Origin: Caprella mutica
Taxonomy: Eukaryota > Arthropoda > Malacostraca > Amphipoda > Caprellidae
Assembly: GCA_947561585.1 (NCBI GenBank)
Contig: CANNZV010000946.1
Location: 124,001 to 188,000, forward strand
Length of the DNA stretch: 64,000 nt
Direction of reading: 5' to 3'
Positions 11,862 to 22,225 of this stretch are shown one piece after another. The position numbers and the translations under genes were made by a program. The number at the start of each line of letters is the position of its first letter. Within the stretch, counting starts at the first letter, position 1. Below the pieces are notes generated by a model. It was not told the DNA's origin. It worked only from the letters and a program-made list of their open reading frames with translations, and searched no databases.

Positions 11862-14800
11862 TCATAGATAAACGCGACATACAGACGACCTTTTTATGTT
11901 ACAATCCAGATCACCCACTTTACTTTCGAATTTATGTACTACTCTAGCGCATAAATCAGTCGGTCCAGGATCGAATGCTGTCCAGTCCCCACTTGCGAAC
12001 GTTCCAGGATCACGACCAAAGAACATCCAACTCCAAACGCCTTGAACGTCCTTGGTCAAACCAACATGGCTCTCATAAACTGCAAGGAAAGAATAAATTT
12101 TGGTTATAATGAATACAACAGTTACAGGAAGTCCTTAAAAGATACCAGGAATATCTTTAATTGCAATAATTAACTTCTGAAACATATTTAAAATATTATA
12201 GAAGTTATTCATTAAATGTACACACTTTTCATAACTGATATTTAATAGCATAAGAAAATACAATTAACTATATGGTATTAAGCGTATAAATATAATCAGA
12301 AAAGAATATTTGATAAAAGTCATATTGAAATTTGATGATCACTAAATCATAGCGAAGCGGAACTCCCATGCATTTCAGAGCTTAGAAAGAAAAATTTACC
12401 GAAGTTTCTTTATTCATGGAACATTCACTATTTCCAGTTATTCGTTATTCGATTAATTCAAATAATATGTTATTCTGGTAATTAAGATGAAACTATAAAT
12501 GAACCCAATCTACGAAAAGGTGAAAAAGGACATAACCCTCGACCACACTATTATGGTAGTAAAGCTATGCTAACAAGATTATAATAATGTATTTTTGGTT
12601 TTTCTTCCTTTAAAGTTCAGTAAAAGGGTGAATTGTCATTTCTCAAGTATTTTTAGCATCAATTTTAAGATTAGGACGGCTTAATTACTATTTCACATTC
12701 ATTCTTATGATATAACTTTGAAATCACTTTTACCTCTTCACTTTGAAGATCTTCTCCACTTCATTATTTTATTACTCTTTTCATAAGTTCTAAGGTTACT
12801 GGTTATAAACTTGCATACCATTTCAAATTCTGTTCTATATTTTGATATAATATGTAATTAAAGTTTTTGGGTGGGTTTTGCACTACACTCCGACTTTCTA
12901 AGTAATGAAAAGGATAAGTAAAATTCTGAACCCAACAATAACAATTCTAATAGATATAACATAGACGGCTACTTAACCCTAATGAGTTTGACGTATGTTT
13001 TCTAAGCACATCATATTTTAAATTACTTTATATCCTCCATGTCATTCCTTTAAATTTCCTGCCTTTCTTTACTTCGTTCCTAAATAAATACCAAATATGT
13101 TTTTTGTAATTAAAAGTTTAAAAATATTTATGCGTATCGGCGTACATCAGTGTATATCACGTAAATTAATTGTACTGTGGTGACGTATGGCTACGTAAAA
13201 TACAGCACACTACAGTCCACTCACACACGCGAGCTATGATTGGGTCATATTCCACCCAATCACAGCTCTGTGACGTAGTTAATTTACTTCCCTATAACGT
13301 CTCAGTGTATGGGCTCTAAGTGATTAGGATCCTACTCTATAAAGTATTTTCAGATTCCTTTCTCTTTATATATCTCTTTCTACTAAATACTCATGGTACC
13401 ATGCCCTAGAACCACCTTGCCACTATGGTTCCGACCTCAGGCCTCTGGTCCAAGCTTAACTGTATTTAAGGGTAATATTGGTAAAGTAATTAACACTTAA
13501 AGAGATTATATTCATTGGTCAAGCACAGGTTATTACAAAGAATATCTCCACTAGAACGCTCGCAAGTTAAGGTCTCAAATAACTACGAACAGGAGATAAG
13601 GTGTGTAGCTCACGAGAGCGAATCGGTAACTGACTTGAATGTCACTTACTTACAATCATATAGGTTCGTGATGATAGTAATGCATACACAATTGCTGTGT
13701 TTGCTTTACCACATCGCTCCCCCCTTCCGAAAATTTCAAAGTTACAATTCACATTTTTCCAAAACTGCCAGCTGGTTTGTCTACCCATTGTTACTCTATA
13801 TTGAACAATGTTCAGACGCTCACGCTGTTAGTGGAAACATGTATATTGGATCTCTTGAAATTTCTCGAACCGGTAATAAATAATTTATTAGAAAATTGAA
13901 AAATTTGAGTTTTAATTCGTTCTAGAAATATGTAAGACTAATGTGCATTCACCAAATTTTCTTAAATTTTTAATCTTACCTATACAATCTTAATTTTGCT
14001 TTAACAATATTTTTATTTATTCTCAAAATAATCTAAGTTACTCCTACCTAATATGTCTCAGTTCAAAATGTAACAACCTTTTCATTTTATAAACGTAATA
14101 ACTTGCCTAATCTATTTGGGATCACACCCCTCCCTCCTAATATGTAGATTTTTAGTCTAAATATTAAAAGAGACCTTTGATCACTCCAATACATTACACA
14201 AATTGTTACTGCATTTACATTTAAAAAAAAAATTTATAATCAAAAAAAAATTTTCATTTATAAGAAATATATTTAATTAACTTATTTTAATTTATCATAT
14301 GTTATGATATCGTATTTTATGATCTTTTAATGAATTTATATTCGTAATTGAATTTATATGAATTTTGATCATCTTTATCAAATTTTGAGACAGTTGTGAT
14401 CTTTAAATTTAAATCTTAAAATTAACACCGAAAAAAAAATTAAACTTAAAATTAACACCGAAAAAAAATGAAACTTAAAATTAACACCGAAAAAAAATTA
14501 AACTTAAAATTAAATTCAATTGAAAAAACGATTATTATTAATTTTCACTTAAAATTACCCAAACTTAAAATTAAAAAAAAAATTTAAAATAATGATCAAA
14601 TTGAGTTTGAGAAAAAAAATCTTAAATGCTGTTAGGTTTAGTTTTGGTAATTTCGCTTTTTGGCTTTCGTTTTGCCTGAGGCATTACTATAATTGTTGTC
14701 GCCTGTATATTAACTGCCTGATCATTAAAAACATTTACTGTTCCACCTAGTTCCCCTGATCTAAAGGGGTGCTTCGCTTTATCTGATTGAAGGCCTCAGT

Positions 14801-17800
14801 CGCCATTTTAGACCTTAAATTCCTATTTTCGTACATCCTCATGTCTTCTTCTGACTTCATCTTTCTTGACTGATTATAACCACATACCAGAATCATCACA
14901 ACCAGTAGTGTTAGAATTAACACTAAAATGTCGCTGAACAAGTCTGGTATTCTCGCGTTCTTCTCGCGTTTTTTATTTTTATTCCTTGACTTCGTTTTTA
15001 CCTCGGATTTCATAACCTCCGTTTGCCCTTTTTGTTGAGGTTTAACCCTTACTTTCGCTATACTACTGCGGCTGTTTGTTCGTTCGTTTATTTGTCTTAT
15101 CAACGTTCTTCGTTTTGACCTATTTGAAGTAAGGACCAGCTCAGATATTAAGCAATCTGTGCTTAATAGTTCTTTAGTAGCTATTCTACGTTTTTCCATA
15201 AACGGAATTTTTTCTTCACCTAATTTCAATATTTTCTTATCAAAATCAATTTGCGCGTTCGTTAACACGTCCCTTCCTAATATTACATCATATGGTAAGC
15301 TGTTGTTGTTGATTAGTAAAGCGTTTACTGTTTGCTTACGTGATTTCGACATTAGTTCAAATTTTACTTCACCTTTTACTTCGGAACGTCCGTTTATGCC
15401 TTTAATAGTTACGTTTGATTTTATTATGTCCTCGTGAATCGCCTTGTAATTAAAATTACGACTGTTTAAAATCGTTCTCTCGCTCCCTGAATCTATTAAA
15501 GCTTCCCAATCGAATTCTTTACTATGTAAAAATATCGTTGGCTTAGAAGTCCCTTTTATCGTATAATGACAGTCCATCAATCCGCTTAATTCATCTTTAT
15601 TTTTTACTAATTGGACTGTTATATATGTTTCGCTCATTTTTTTATCCTCAACGCTTAACTCTTCTTCTTTTAATAAATCGAACTTATTTTTACATTCACA
15701 ACTTGTGTTGAGTGACGATTTACCTTTGCTATTGAATTTAACGTGCACTGGATCTAATTTATTCATGTTCAATTCACTTTCGTACACGGAGCTACCGACC
15801 GTTTTCCCGTGAGACCTATCTTGTTTTTTACTTCTGTTTGTATTTACATGTTTTTGCGAAAATCCTTGGCCTGTTGAGCCCGACATTCTCTACCTATGTG
15901 TCCTATTTTGTTGCAACGGTAGCACTTAATTGTACCACTGCTGCTGTGAGGGGTAAGGGTAGGGTGGGGGATATTAGTGTTGTGTACGTATGCTCTGCCT
16001 GTGGGATTGTATTTGTATCTACTTCTGCGTGCATACCTACCTGCTGTTCCTGTTCCTCTATTTCTTGTGTCATAAGTGTAATATGCTTCTGTATCTTCTA
16101 GCATATCCTCGTGAAAATTGCCTTGATTCTCACCCTCGGGTTTTTCTATCAAAAAAGTTTCTGTGTCATTGAAATTCTTTTTTGGTATTAGAATTTTTTT
16201 ATCATGTGGCAAAGATCTTATTTTCTTCGTTGTAGCAGACAGTAAATTAGCTGTTGTCTTAAAAGGTCCTTCTACGACTCCTTTGATGATACTGGGGTTG
16301 ATCTGTGGACCCAATATCGTTAAATACATTGATGTATTCATAAGATCTTTTGCGTGATTTTTTAATTTGCGTGTGAATGATTCATCACTTTCAGTTGCTG
16401 TCCTTATTGGAAATTGGGCGTTCATTGTGTCGTCATTTAATATAAAATCCGTGACTTCCCCTATTTTTTCCAATGTACTTAGAATGTCACTGGCAGCTGT
16501 ATTCTCGTCCTTCAATTTATTAGTGTATAATTCATGACATACACTGTAGATATCCTTACTGTCTTTCTGCACATATATGTCTTCTAGTACCGTGCATATT
16601 TCTTGGTATGTGCTATCCTTAAATGTTTTACCGTTAACAACGTTATTAACCGTAATTTGAAAATCTCCTAGCTTGCAATCAGCGCTCCTGAAAAGGATCT
16701 TCTTTTTTTCTGCGTCATCTTTATCCCCTAAGCTGGATATATGATTATTTAATAGGCTGAGATGCTGACGAAACGTGTTCTTCTCCTCGAAAGCTGGATC
16801 CTCTGGCCTTCTTCTTCCCCTGAATATCGGCAATGAATCAGAATTTATGATCGTCGTACTCCTACTTTTAATTATCTCTTGGAGTTGAGCTTGTGTTAAT
16901 TCAACCGCCATTTTGGGGGTGTTTTGGGGGTTGTTTTGGGGGGTGTTTTGGGTGGTGTTTTGGGTGGTGTCTTGGGGGGTGTTTTGGGCTGTTTAGTTTT
17001 CTGTACTCTGGGTTTAGTTCGTCTTCCAGATCTAAGTTCTACAGCCTCAGCATTAATCGCTTCGTCCTCTGAGGTTGGCATGTGTTTCCTATCCTAATGA
17101 GGTGTTATTGTGTTCTTAAACAAGTGTTATGCACGTGTAATCACTAATTACGAAAAAAAAAAAAAAAAAAAATAATAGGCTATCCAAAAAAAATAATCCG
17201 TCAAACATTAAAAAATAATCATTCATATAATAAATAATAAATGAAATATAATTTAATATAGAGCAATATTTGTTAAATCAATAAATATAAAATATTTATA
17301 CCTTTCAATTAATAATGACACTCAGCAAAGCTAAAAGAAATGCATGCACACATACATCTATAATTATAACTGCTGCAGTAATGATTAATTACCTTCTGCT
17401 TATTCATCAACACAATTCTTGACTAAACAGAACAGCTTTATTCACCACTGACTAAGGTCTAACACTTAGATCTTACTCCGATCGCTTCAGAAATGAGACT
17501 GAAATTGCAAGGATGACATTTAGATTTATATGTTATACTCAACTTCGGTTCCATGTACAGTGGGTCCCGCTTATCAGGTTTTGTCGTTGATTTTTGCTCT
17601 GATGTTAACTGTTATGATGTTAACTGAATGTTCACTGAGCGTTGTGCACTGTATGTTATGCACTGTATGTTAACTGAATGTTTATTGACTGTTAACTTTT
17701 CACTGAATGTTGAATGATCACTGAATGTTAAAGATTCACTGAATGTTGAATGATCACTGAATGTTAAAGATTCACTGAATGTTGAATGATCACTGAATGT

Positions 17801-20800
17801 TGCAGTTTGAATAAATACTTTTCAGATGTAGTATTTAAACAAATTAGACTCTCAATTTCTGGTTGATTTACGGCTTTTTTGCATGTTGTTTATAATCGAA
17901 TGTTTTCCATCACCATTCGTCAACGTGCAACGCTTAACCCATTAACGTCGCTTCCTCCCTCCGTGTTTTCCAGTTTCTTCCAGAATTTTCCAGAATTTTC
18001 CAGAATTTCCAGAATTTTTTTTTTTCAACTGGTCAGTCTTGTTGATTGTCTCTGCTCATTCAAATTTCAAATTAGGCCATCTGTACTCTCCTTATCCTTC
18101 CGATAATTTTCGAGATGCCATTTGCTTGACCTTGAGTTGAATTATCTTTATACTTTATCACAAAAACTGAACACCTTAATTGGATCGTACCTTCATATAG
18201 GGTCGCAAAACCCGGTCTTGCTGTAATCAAATACTCTCCAATCAGATGGTTATCTTAGTTTTTGGTAAATTACAAAGTTTTCAATCTTTTACTTTAGTAA
18301 TTGAATTTCCGCACATTAAATTCGAATTACTTAATCACGCACCATACGGCCACCAATGTGACGTAGTTAATTTACTTCCCTATAACGTCTCAGTGTATGG
18401 GCTCTAAGTGATTAGGATCCTACTCTATAAAGTATTTTCAGATTCCTTTCTCTTTATATATCTCTTTCTACTAAATACTCATGGTACCATGCCCTAGAAC
18501 CACCTTGCCACTATGGTTCCGACCTCAGGCCTCTGGTCCAAGCTTAACTGTATTTAAGGGTAATAATGGTAAAGTAATTAACACTTAAAGAGATTATATT
18601 CATTGGTCAAGCACAGGTTATTACAAAGAATATCTCCACTAGAACGCTCGCAAGTTAAGGTCTCAAATAACTACGAACAGGAGATAAGGTGTGTAGCTCA
18701 CGAGAGCGAATCGGTAACTGACTTGAATGTCACTTACTTACAATCATATAGGTTCGTGATGATAGTAATGCATACACAATTGCTGTGTTTGCTTTACCAC
18801 AGCTCTACTTTACCCGTTGCCAATGTTTTATATACCTATGTATTTATTTTTCTCCTTATATGTTCAATATATTTACTTGAAATTTGATACACATTAGTCT
18901 AGTTTATATACTAACAACTTGAAAACAATGCAGTGCCGTAGGTTTATAAATAATAAATGTTGCAAAGTAGAGATAAAAAATTAAAAAAATGGTAAAGACA
19001 TTACATAATCCAAATTACAACAGTCATTGTTCGGGGGAATTATCCGTAGAACGAATAATTTTTTTTAGGTGTTTTTGGTTTGAAAATCTTCTAATGAACG
19101 AATTTTACAAGAACCACAATTTGGGGTCCAAGAGATGCTGCGGATGAAAGGTATTCCATTGAACCCATGTTAAAAACAGAGGGTGTCAAACACTCGATTT
19201 ATCCACACAACCTTGGTGGTTAGAACGTGAGTCCTCGCGTACAACCACCGAAGCAGAATCGACTGGGAATGCCAGGTATGTGGTTTTCAGTTGATTTAAC
19301 CAGATGAATAAACAGCACTTCCTATTTTAAGTTCATCTTCAAGACAACCGAAGGCTTAACCGCCTACACTATGTTTGACGAGCGGTTTAGCCATGGCGAA
19401 CTACAGCGTTTCAGCAGCATTTAAACCCTCCGTTTGTCTTAGCCTAGTCGTTTCAATTACCTTCGGTTGAAAATTGCTCATTTGAAATTAGTCTTACAGT
19501 TAATATCGCTATTGTATCAGCTAAATTAACGATAAGCATGCAGCTTGTGACGGAAATACTAAATACATCAAATGACAAAGAACGTTCACACAAACTTTCT
19601 TTCTGTTGTTCTATCATATATGTGTAGTGAAAAATAAACAGCTTGTGCATGACCAAATATAAGTTACTTATTATCAAATAAAATCTAGTAATTGATTAAT
19701 ATTAATAGATAGCCAATCCTGACTCATGAAGTGGGGTGGAACTTAACAAGGTGAAATATACCTGAATAGATTTTATTGGCGTAGAGTCTACCAGGGTGGA
19801 ATAAACCGAGTTACCAATTGATTTCAATATATAAATAGGACTTTTTGGCAATTATAGATTTCATGATATTTTGGGATTTTAGGTATTAGGGAGTGTGTAG
19901 CATTTGTTTGGGCTCTACTAATTGCCTTGTTCCTGGACGATATAACATTCTACTCACGTATATTAGTAGCTAGTACGTAATTTCGGAACGTTTGGAACTC
20001 AGCAACTGTCTCAAAAGAAGCCAAGTCCGCACCCAATGATCTACAATTTTCTCTAGATTCACACCAAGTTTTGTATGAGCTGACGAAGAGTAAGCACATG
20101 CCACTCACATCTACAAATCCTGCTGCTGTTTCACACGTCGTGAGAGGAGGAACTGGAACTGATGTGGGAAAATAACCAAATCTTAACATGACTCAATATT
20201 AGAGGAATTTATTTGACCTCGATTTGTTTAGCTATTTAAGTTTATATTGTTTGACAGCCAAGGTATTCAAGTTTAAATTATTAGACTGTGAAGAAAAAAA
20301 CATTTTGTATTCGAAAGAACAGATGCTCATAAAAGTTATACATATAAAAATTATATATATTTGTATTCCCACTTTATGTAAAGCTACACAATGTGCCAGA
20401 AATGGTGACCCGGAAATTTCGGTCTCGGAATATTCCGTCTTGAAATTTCGGTCTCGGAAATGTCGGTACCAGAATTATGAATGACCTCTAAACATGAATG
20501 TCCGTTATGTAGTTTGCTGTATCCGCTAGTTTGTTGTACTGCACACTTCATCTGGCAAGGGGGTTTGGGTTCTAATTTATAAGTTTTATTTTTACTAGAG
20601 ACCGAATATTCCGAGACAGAAATTTCTGAGGTCGAATTTTCCGCTCAAATCTCATGTTAAATAAATGCTAAAACATGTCAAAATTTATAATATTACTTAT
20701 CATTTTACAACGGTTTATGATGTTATCCGCTTATAATAAATAAACTATACATTTTGGTTCTTATAATATTAAATTTTTATATTTTTGTTCTTTAATAACA

Positions 20801-22097
20801 CCATTATAAACTGAGACAGAGTTTTCCGAGATCGAATTTTCCAGACTGAAATTTCCTAGAGCCACAGAAATGTTTGCAAATAGGTTTCTATCAATATTAT
20901 TTATTAACCCCAGTAATCTAGCCGCTGGCGCAGTAAAACCAGTTCTCATGAAAAAATAATGATAATTTTATTTTAAAATATTTGGAAACTGTTTTTTCAT
21001 GACTTTTACTTTTTTTATATAATATAATTAACGTTTTGACAAAAAGGAAAGTGATAAATGGTAAGATACTTATATTATTAGCATTTATTCAATTATCTAA
21101 GGAGTATATCAGACCTCTCTTCAGTCATGAGAAGCAGGAATGTGTTTGAGTACATAAGGGTGAATGTTACACTATAATCAGTTAACTGTAACTCTTATGG
21201 CGGCTTAAAAGGTCATGAATGACTCCGCAGCTTGCTTAACTCCGCCCATACAGATTAGCCCCGCCCATACAGTAAAACCTAAAATATATCTGTTTCTTAT
21301 CTTGCTTGTTAATTATATTTTAAACGAAAAAATTTCTTTGGCGTTTACCAATGAAAGTGTAAATATCAAATGAAGATTTTTACGCCAAAAATATTGAGAT
21401 GTTGGTTGAGATGTTAAAAGAGTTATAGTGATGACCGGCGCGCATGCGCCAGCGGCTTAGTTAATGAGTAAACCTTTAAGGGATTGGTTACTACGATTTA
21501 ACAGATTCTTGATAATAATATTTTGATAATATTAACCTTGTAGTTCCAATCCAGTTTCAGTGCAAACATTTGGTAGATTAGCTGGGCAGAACTCATCCAT
21601 TCCAGCTTCTCCTACAGTATATATCTTTCCTGGCACGAAACAACCTGTTGAAAATGAGACACGGGTAGAAACTTGCCATCTTTTTCGAGTACGCAATAAC
21701 AACTGCTATTTATTTATTATATAAATAACTTCCATACAATCTCTAAAACAAGTGATAAAAAATATTCACCTGTAACATCTCTCCGAGCTTTACATTCACT
21801 GTGATCCAAATCGCCTCTCGTCTTCACATACCCATAACCCAGAGCTTGAATGTCCCACAAAGTACAAACTCCTTCATTAGATGAAGAAAAACAGGCGAGG
21901 TAAACCCAATCCAAAGAGGTAGCTAGCCCAATGCAGTGAATCAAGTTGGTAACTGCAAATTCTTCTTTTGTAACATTCGTGGCTGATTCTAAAGTTGAGA
22001 AGATAACTTCTGCTGAGATCCATTCCTGTTCAGTTATTGATTTAACAGTAGCTATGACTACTGATAGCAATAATACTGCAACTGTGTACATCATCAT
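11862..22097 (-). CDS. lectin-like gene B (four coding exons)
   Basis: Exons on the minus strand: 22097-21770 (328 nt), 21644-21537 (108), 20158-19958 (201) and 12079-11862 (218 with TGA stop), all phase 1 with GT/AG ends. The 284-residue product has a signal peptide (about residues 1-20), an N-terminal cysteine region (HCIGLATSLDWVYLACF, DLDHSEC, GCFxPGK), then a C-type lectin-like domain: GFVDVSGMCLLFV, TWCESRENCRSLGADLASFET (exon 3), HVGLTKDVQGVWSWMFFG and the closing DCNIKRSSVCRVYL (exon 4). The usual EPN/QPD and WND calcium and sugar contacts are not recognisable. Intron 3 is 7878 nt and carries a nested LTR element; no exon is broken, so the gene could still be expressed if the long intron is spliced. 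Confidence 0.8.
12973..13268. mobile_element. piggyBac-like MITE, left part, split by LTR element
   Basis: Starts with TTAA then CCCTAATGAGTTTGAC, and aligns with the intact copy at 54194-54639. The sequence continues after the LTR insertion at 18802-18960; the right terminal repeat is not found there, so that end is lost or diverged. A 36 bp hairpin (AGCTATGATTGGG ... CCCAATCACAGCT) occupies 13232-13267, directly at the insertion site. Confidence 0.65.
13269..13713 (-). repeat. 3' LTR
   Basis: 445 bp, TGTGACGTAG ... GCTTTACCACA on the plus strand. A TATATAAAG string on the minus strand (about 13374-13366) is a candidate TATA box. The + strand ORF overlapping it is a shadow. Confidence 0.9.
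13714..13729 (-). other. polypurine tract
   Basis: On the minus strand GGAAGGGGGGAGCGA sits immediately before the 3' LTR, the normal place for plus-strand priming. Confidence 0.7.
13730..14745 (-). other. AT-rich 3' region of the LTR element, including a 35 bp array
   Basis: Between the protease ORF and the polypurine tract there is no coding region. At about 14410-14520 four units containing AAACTTAAAATTAACACCG plus an A-run are repeated in tandem. In a complete element the pol and env genes would come before this point. Confidence 0.6.
14747..15886 (-). CDS. retropepsin ORF with C-terminal membrane segment
   Basis: 379 codons from the ATG at 15886, in the -1 frame relative to gag and overlapping its end by 43 nt, so it is probably reached by -1 frameshifting. 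Residues 132-134 are the catalytic DSG of a retroviral-type aspartic protease (context ALIDSGSERTIL), with the partner ILGRDVL motif at 202-208. A Lys/Arg-rich segment follows (about 255-310), then one strongly hydrophobic helix at about 313-335 and a 42-residue polar tail. A polymerase region would normally follow the protease. The membrane helix and tail look like the end of an envelope protein, so an internal deletion fusing protease to an env remnant is one explanation; this is inference. Confidence 0.75.
   Translation of the reverse strand: MSGSTGQGFSQKHVNTNRSKKQDRSHGKTVGSSVYESELNMNKLDPVHVKFNSKGKSSLNTSCECKNKFDLLKEEELSVEDKKMSETYITVQLVKNKDELSGLMDCHYTIKGTSKPTIFLHSKEFDWEALIDSGSERTILNSRNFNYKAIHEDIIKSNVTIKGINGRSEVKGEVKFELMSKSRKQTVNALLINNNSLPYDVILGRDVLTNAQIDFDKKILKLGEEKIPFMEKRRIATKELLSTDCLISELVLTSNRSKRRTLIRQINERTNSRSSIAKVRVKPQQKGQTEVMKSEVKTKSRNKNKKREKNARIPDLFSDILVLILTLLVVMILVCGYNQSRKMKSEEDMRMYENRNLRSKMATEAFNQIKRSTPLDQGN
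15844..16911 (-). CDS. Gag protein
   Basis: 355 codons from the ATG at 16911. The C-terminus has a single CCHC zinc knuckle at residues 330-343 (C-x2-C-x4-H-x4-C, CYRCNKIGHIGREC), preceded by an Arg/Gly/Tyr-rich linker, as expected of a nucleocapsid. The N-terminal two thirds is a helical capsid-like region without a motif I can name. The reading frame is intact. The gene end overlaps the protease ORF. An upstream ORF (16896-17081) abuts the start and may be the true N-terminus, see that entry. Confidence 0.8.
   Translation of the reverse strand: MAVELTQAQLQEIIKSRSTTIINSDSLPIFRGRRRPEDPAFEEKNTFRQHLSLLNNHISSLGDKDDAEKKKILFRSADCKLGDFQITVNNVVNGKTFKDSTYQEICTVLEDIYVQKDSKDIYSVCHELYTNKLKDENTAASDILSTLEKIGEVTDFILNDDTMNAQFPIRTATESDESFTRKLKNHAKDLMNTSMYLTILGPQINPSIIKGVVEGPFKTTANLLSATTKKIRSLPHDKKILIPKKNFNDTETFLIEKPEGENQGNFHEDMLEDTEAYYTYDTRNRGTGTAGRYARRSRYKYNPTGRAYVHNTNIPHPTLTPHSSSGTIKCYRCNKIGHIGRECRAQQAKDFRKNM
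16896..17081 (-). CDS. leader ORF with KTPP repeats, possible Gag N-terminus
   Basis: 61 codons, ending in about six KTPP repeats encoded by C/A runs. It contains ELRSGR, a motif style seen near Gag N-termini of Ty3/gypsy-type elements. It overlaps the gag ATG in a different frame (gag lies at -1 to it). The last repeat reads C CCA AAA immediately before the gag ATG, a form of the X XXY YYZ slippery heptamer. Either a programmed -1 shift joins it to Gag, or the C-run lost one base by mutation or sequencing error and both were one ORF. Confidence 0.5.
   Translation of the reverse strand: MPTSEDEAINAEAVELRSGRRTKPRVQKTKQPKTPPKTPPKTPPKTPPKTTPKTPPKWRLN
17150..17560. other. leader of LTR element, non-coding
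   Basis: AT-rich sequence beginning with an A-run of about 20. No motif recognised. Confidence 0.4.
17590..17815. repeat. tandem GAATGTTGAATGATCACT repeats in the leader
   Basis: About three units of 36 bp built from CACTGAATGTTGAATGAT and CACTGAATGTTAAAGATT, preceded by looser ACTGTATGTTAACTGAATG copies. Located in the 5' untranslated leader of the LTR element, where packaging signals usually reside. Confidence 0.65.
18337..18354 (-). other. primer-binding site
   Basis: Two bases after the 5' LTR the minus strand reads TGGTGGCCGTATGGTGCG. The leading TGG pairs with a tRNA CCA end; which tRNA was not determined. Confidence 0.6.
18357..18801 (-). repeat. 5' LTR
   Basis: 445 bp, same length as the 3' LTR with one visible base difference, so insertion was recent. 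Confidence 0.9.
19027..19450. other. GC-richer segment, possibly a decayed tRNA-derived repeat
   Basis: Within intron 3 of gene B. GGTGGTTAGAACGTGAGTCC resembles a pol III A box, and AATCGACTGGG about 40 bp later could be a degraded B box; GGTGGTT/AACCACC can pair. No second copy was seen in the window, so this is only a suggestion. Confidence 0.25.
20405..20864. mobile_element. terminal-array element, GGAAATTTCGGTCTC family, copy 1
   Basis: Ends GTGACCCGGAAATTTCGG and, inverted, TGGCTCTAGGAAATTTCAG. Flanked by the identical 8 bp CAGAAATG (20397-20404 and 20865-20872). Ends and interior carry GGTCTCGGAATATTC-type units in both orientations, and the interior shares the TATCCGCTAGTTTGTTGTACT block with R1. 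Same family as 60450-60901. Located in the intron between exons 2 and 3 of gene B. Confidence 0.8.
20900..21200. repeat. dispersed repeat family R3, copy 2
   Basis: Diverged partner of 8880-9150, inside intron 2 of gene B. Confidence 0.55.
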
Positions 22098-22200
22098 TTA
22101 GCTGCAATTAGACGATACAGTTTTATATGGTTTTCTAAATTGTTATCAAATTTTCAATATCACACTCTTGTTTAGGTTATAGATAGGGAAGGAAGGCGGG

Positions 22201-22225
22201 GATGTGCGGAATGCAACAACACTGA
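22201..22225 (-). promoter_or_regulatory. shared promoter box, gene B copy
   Basis: GATGTGCGGAATGCAACAAC followed by ACTGA, which is TCAGT on the minus strand. It lies 104 bp before the ATG, the shortest spacing of the family; a TATATCC string lies further upstream. An acceptor-like CAG is at 22104-22102, 4 nt before the ATG. Confidence 0.55.

Larger units (their letters stand above)
13269..18801 (-). mobile_element. young LTR retroelement with gag and protease, no pol
   Basis: The element is 5533 bp and lies on the minus strand inside intron 3 of gene B. Two LTRs of 445 bp start TG and end CA, with one visible difference (13472 versus 18560). It is flanked by GCTC (13265-13268 and 18802-18805), and the paralogous MITE at 54194-54639 shows the empty site with a single copy. 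In order it carries a 5' LTR, primer-binding site, 1.3 kb leader, a short Pro/Thr/Lys ORF, gag, protease ORF, about 1 kb of AT-rich DNA, polypurine tract and 3' LTR. No reverse transcriptase, RNase H or integrase region is present, so movement would need proteins supplied in trans. Confidence 0.9.

Noticed and set aside
13515..13883. 122-codon plus-strand ORF, with a partner at 18603-18887
   Set aside because: Both lie mostly in the two LTRs, antisense to the element, and share sequence only because the LTRs are identical.
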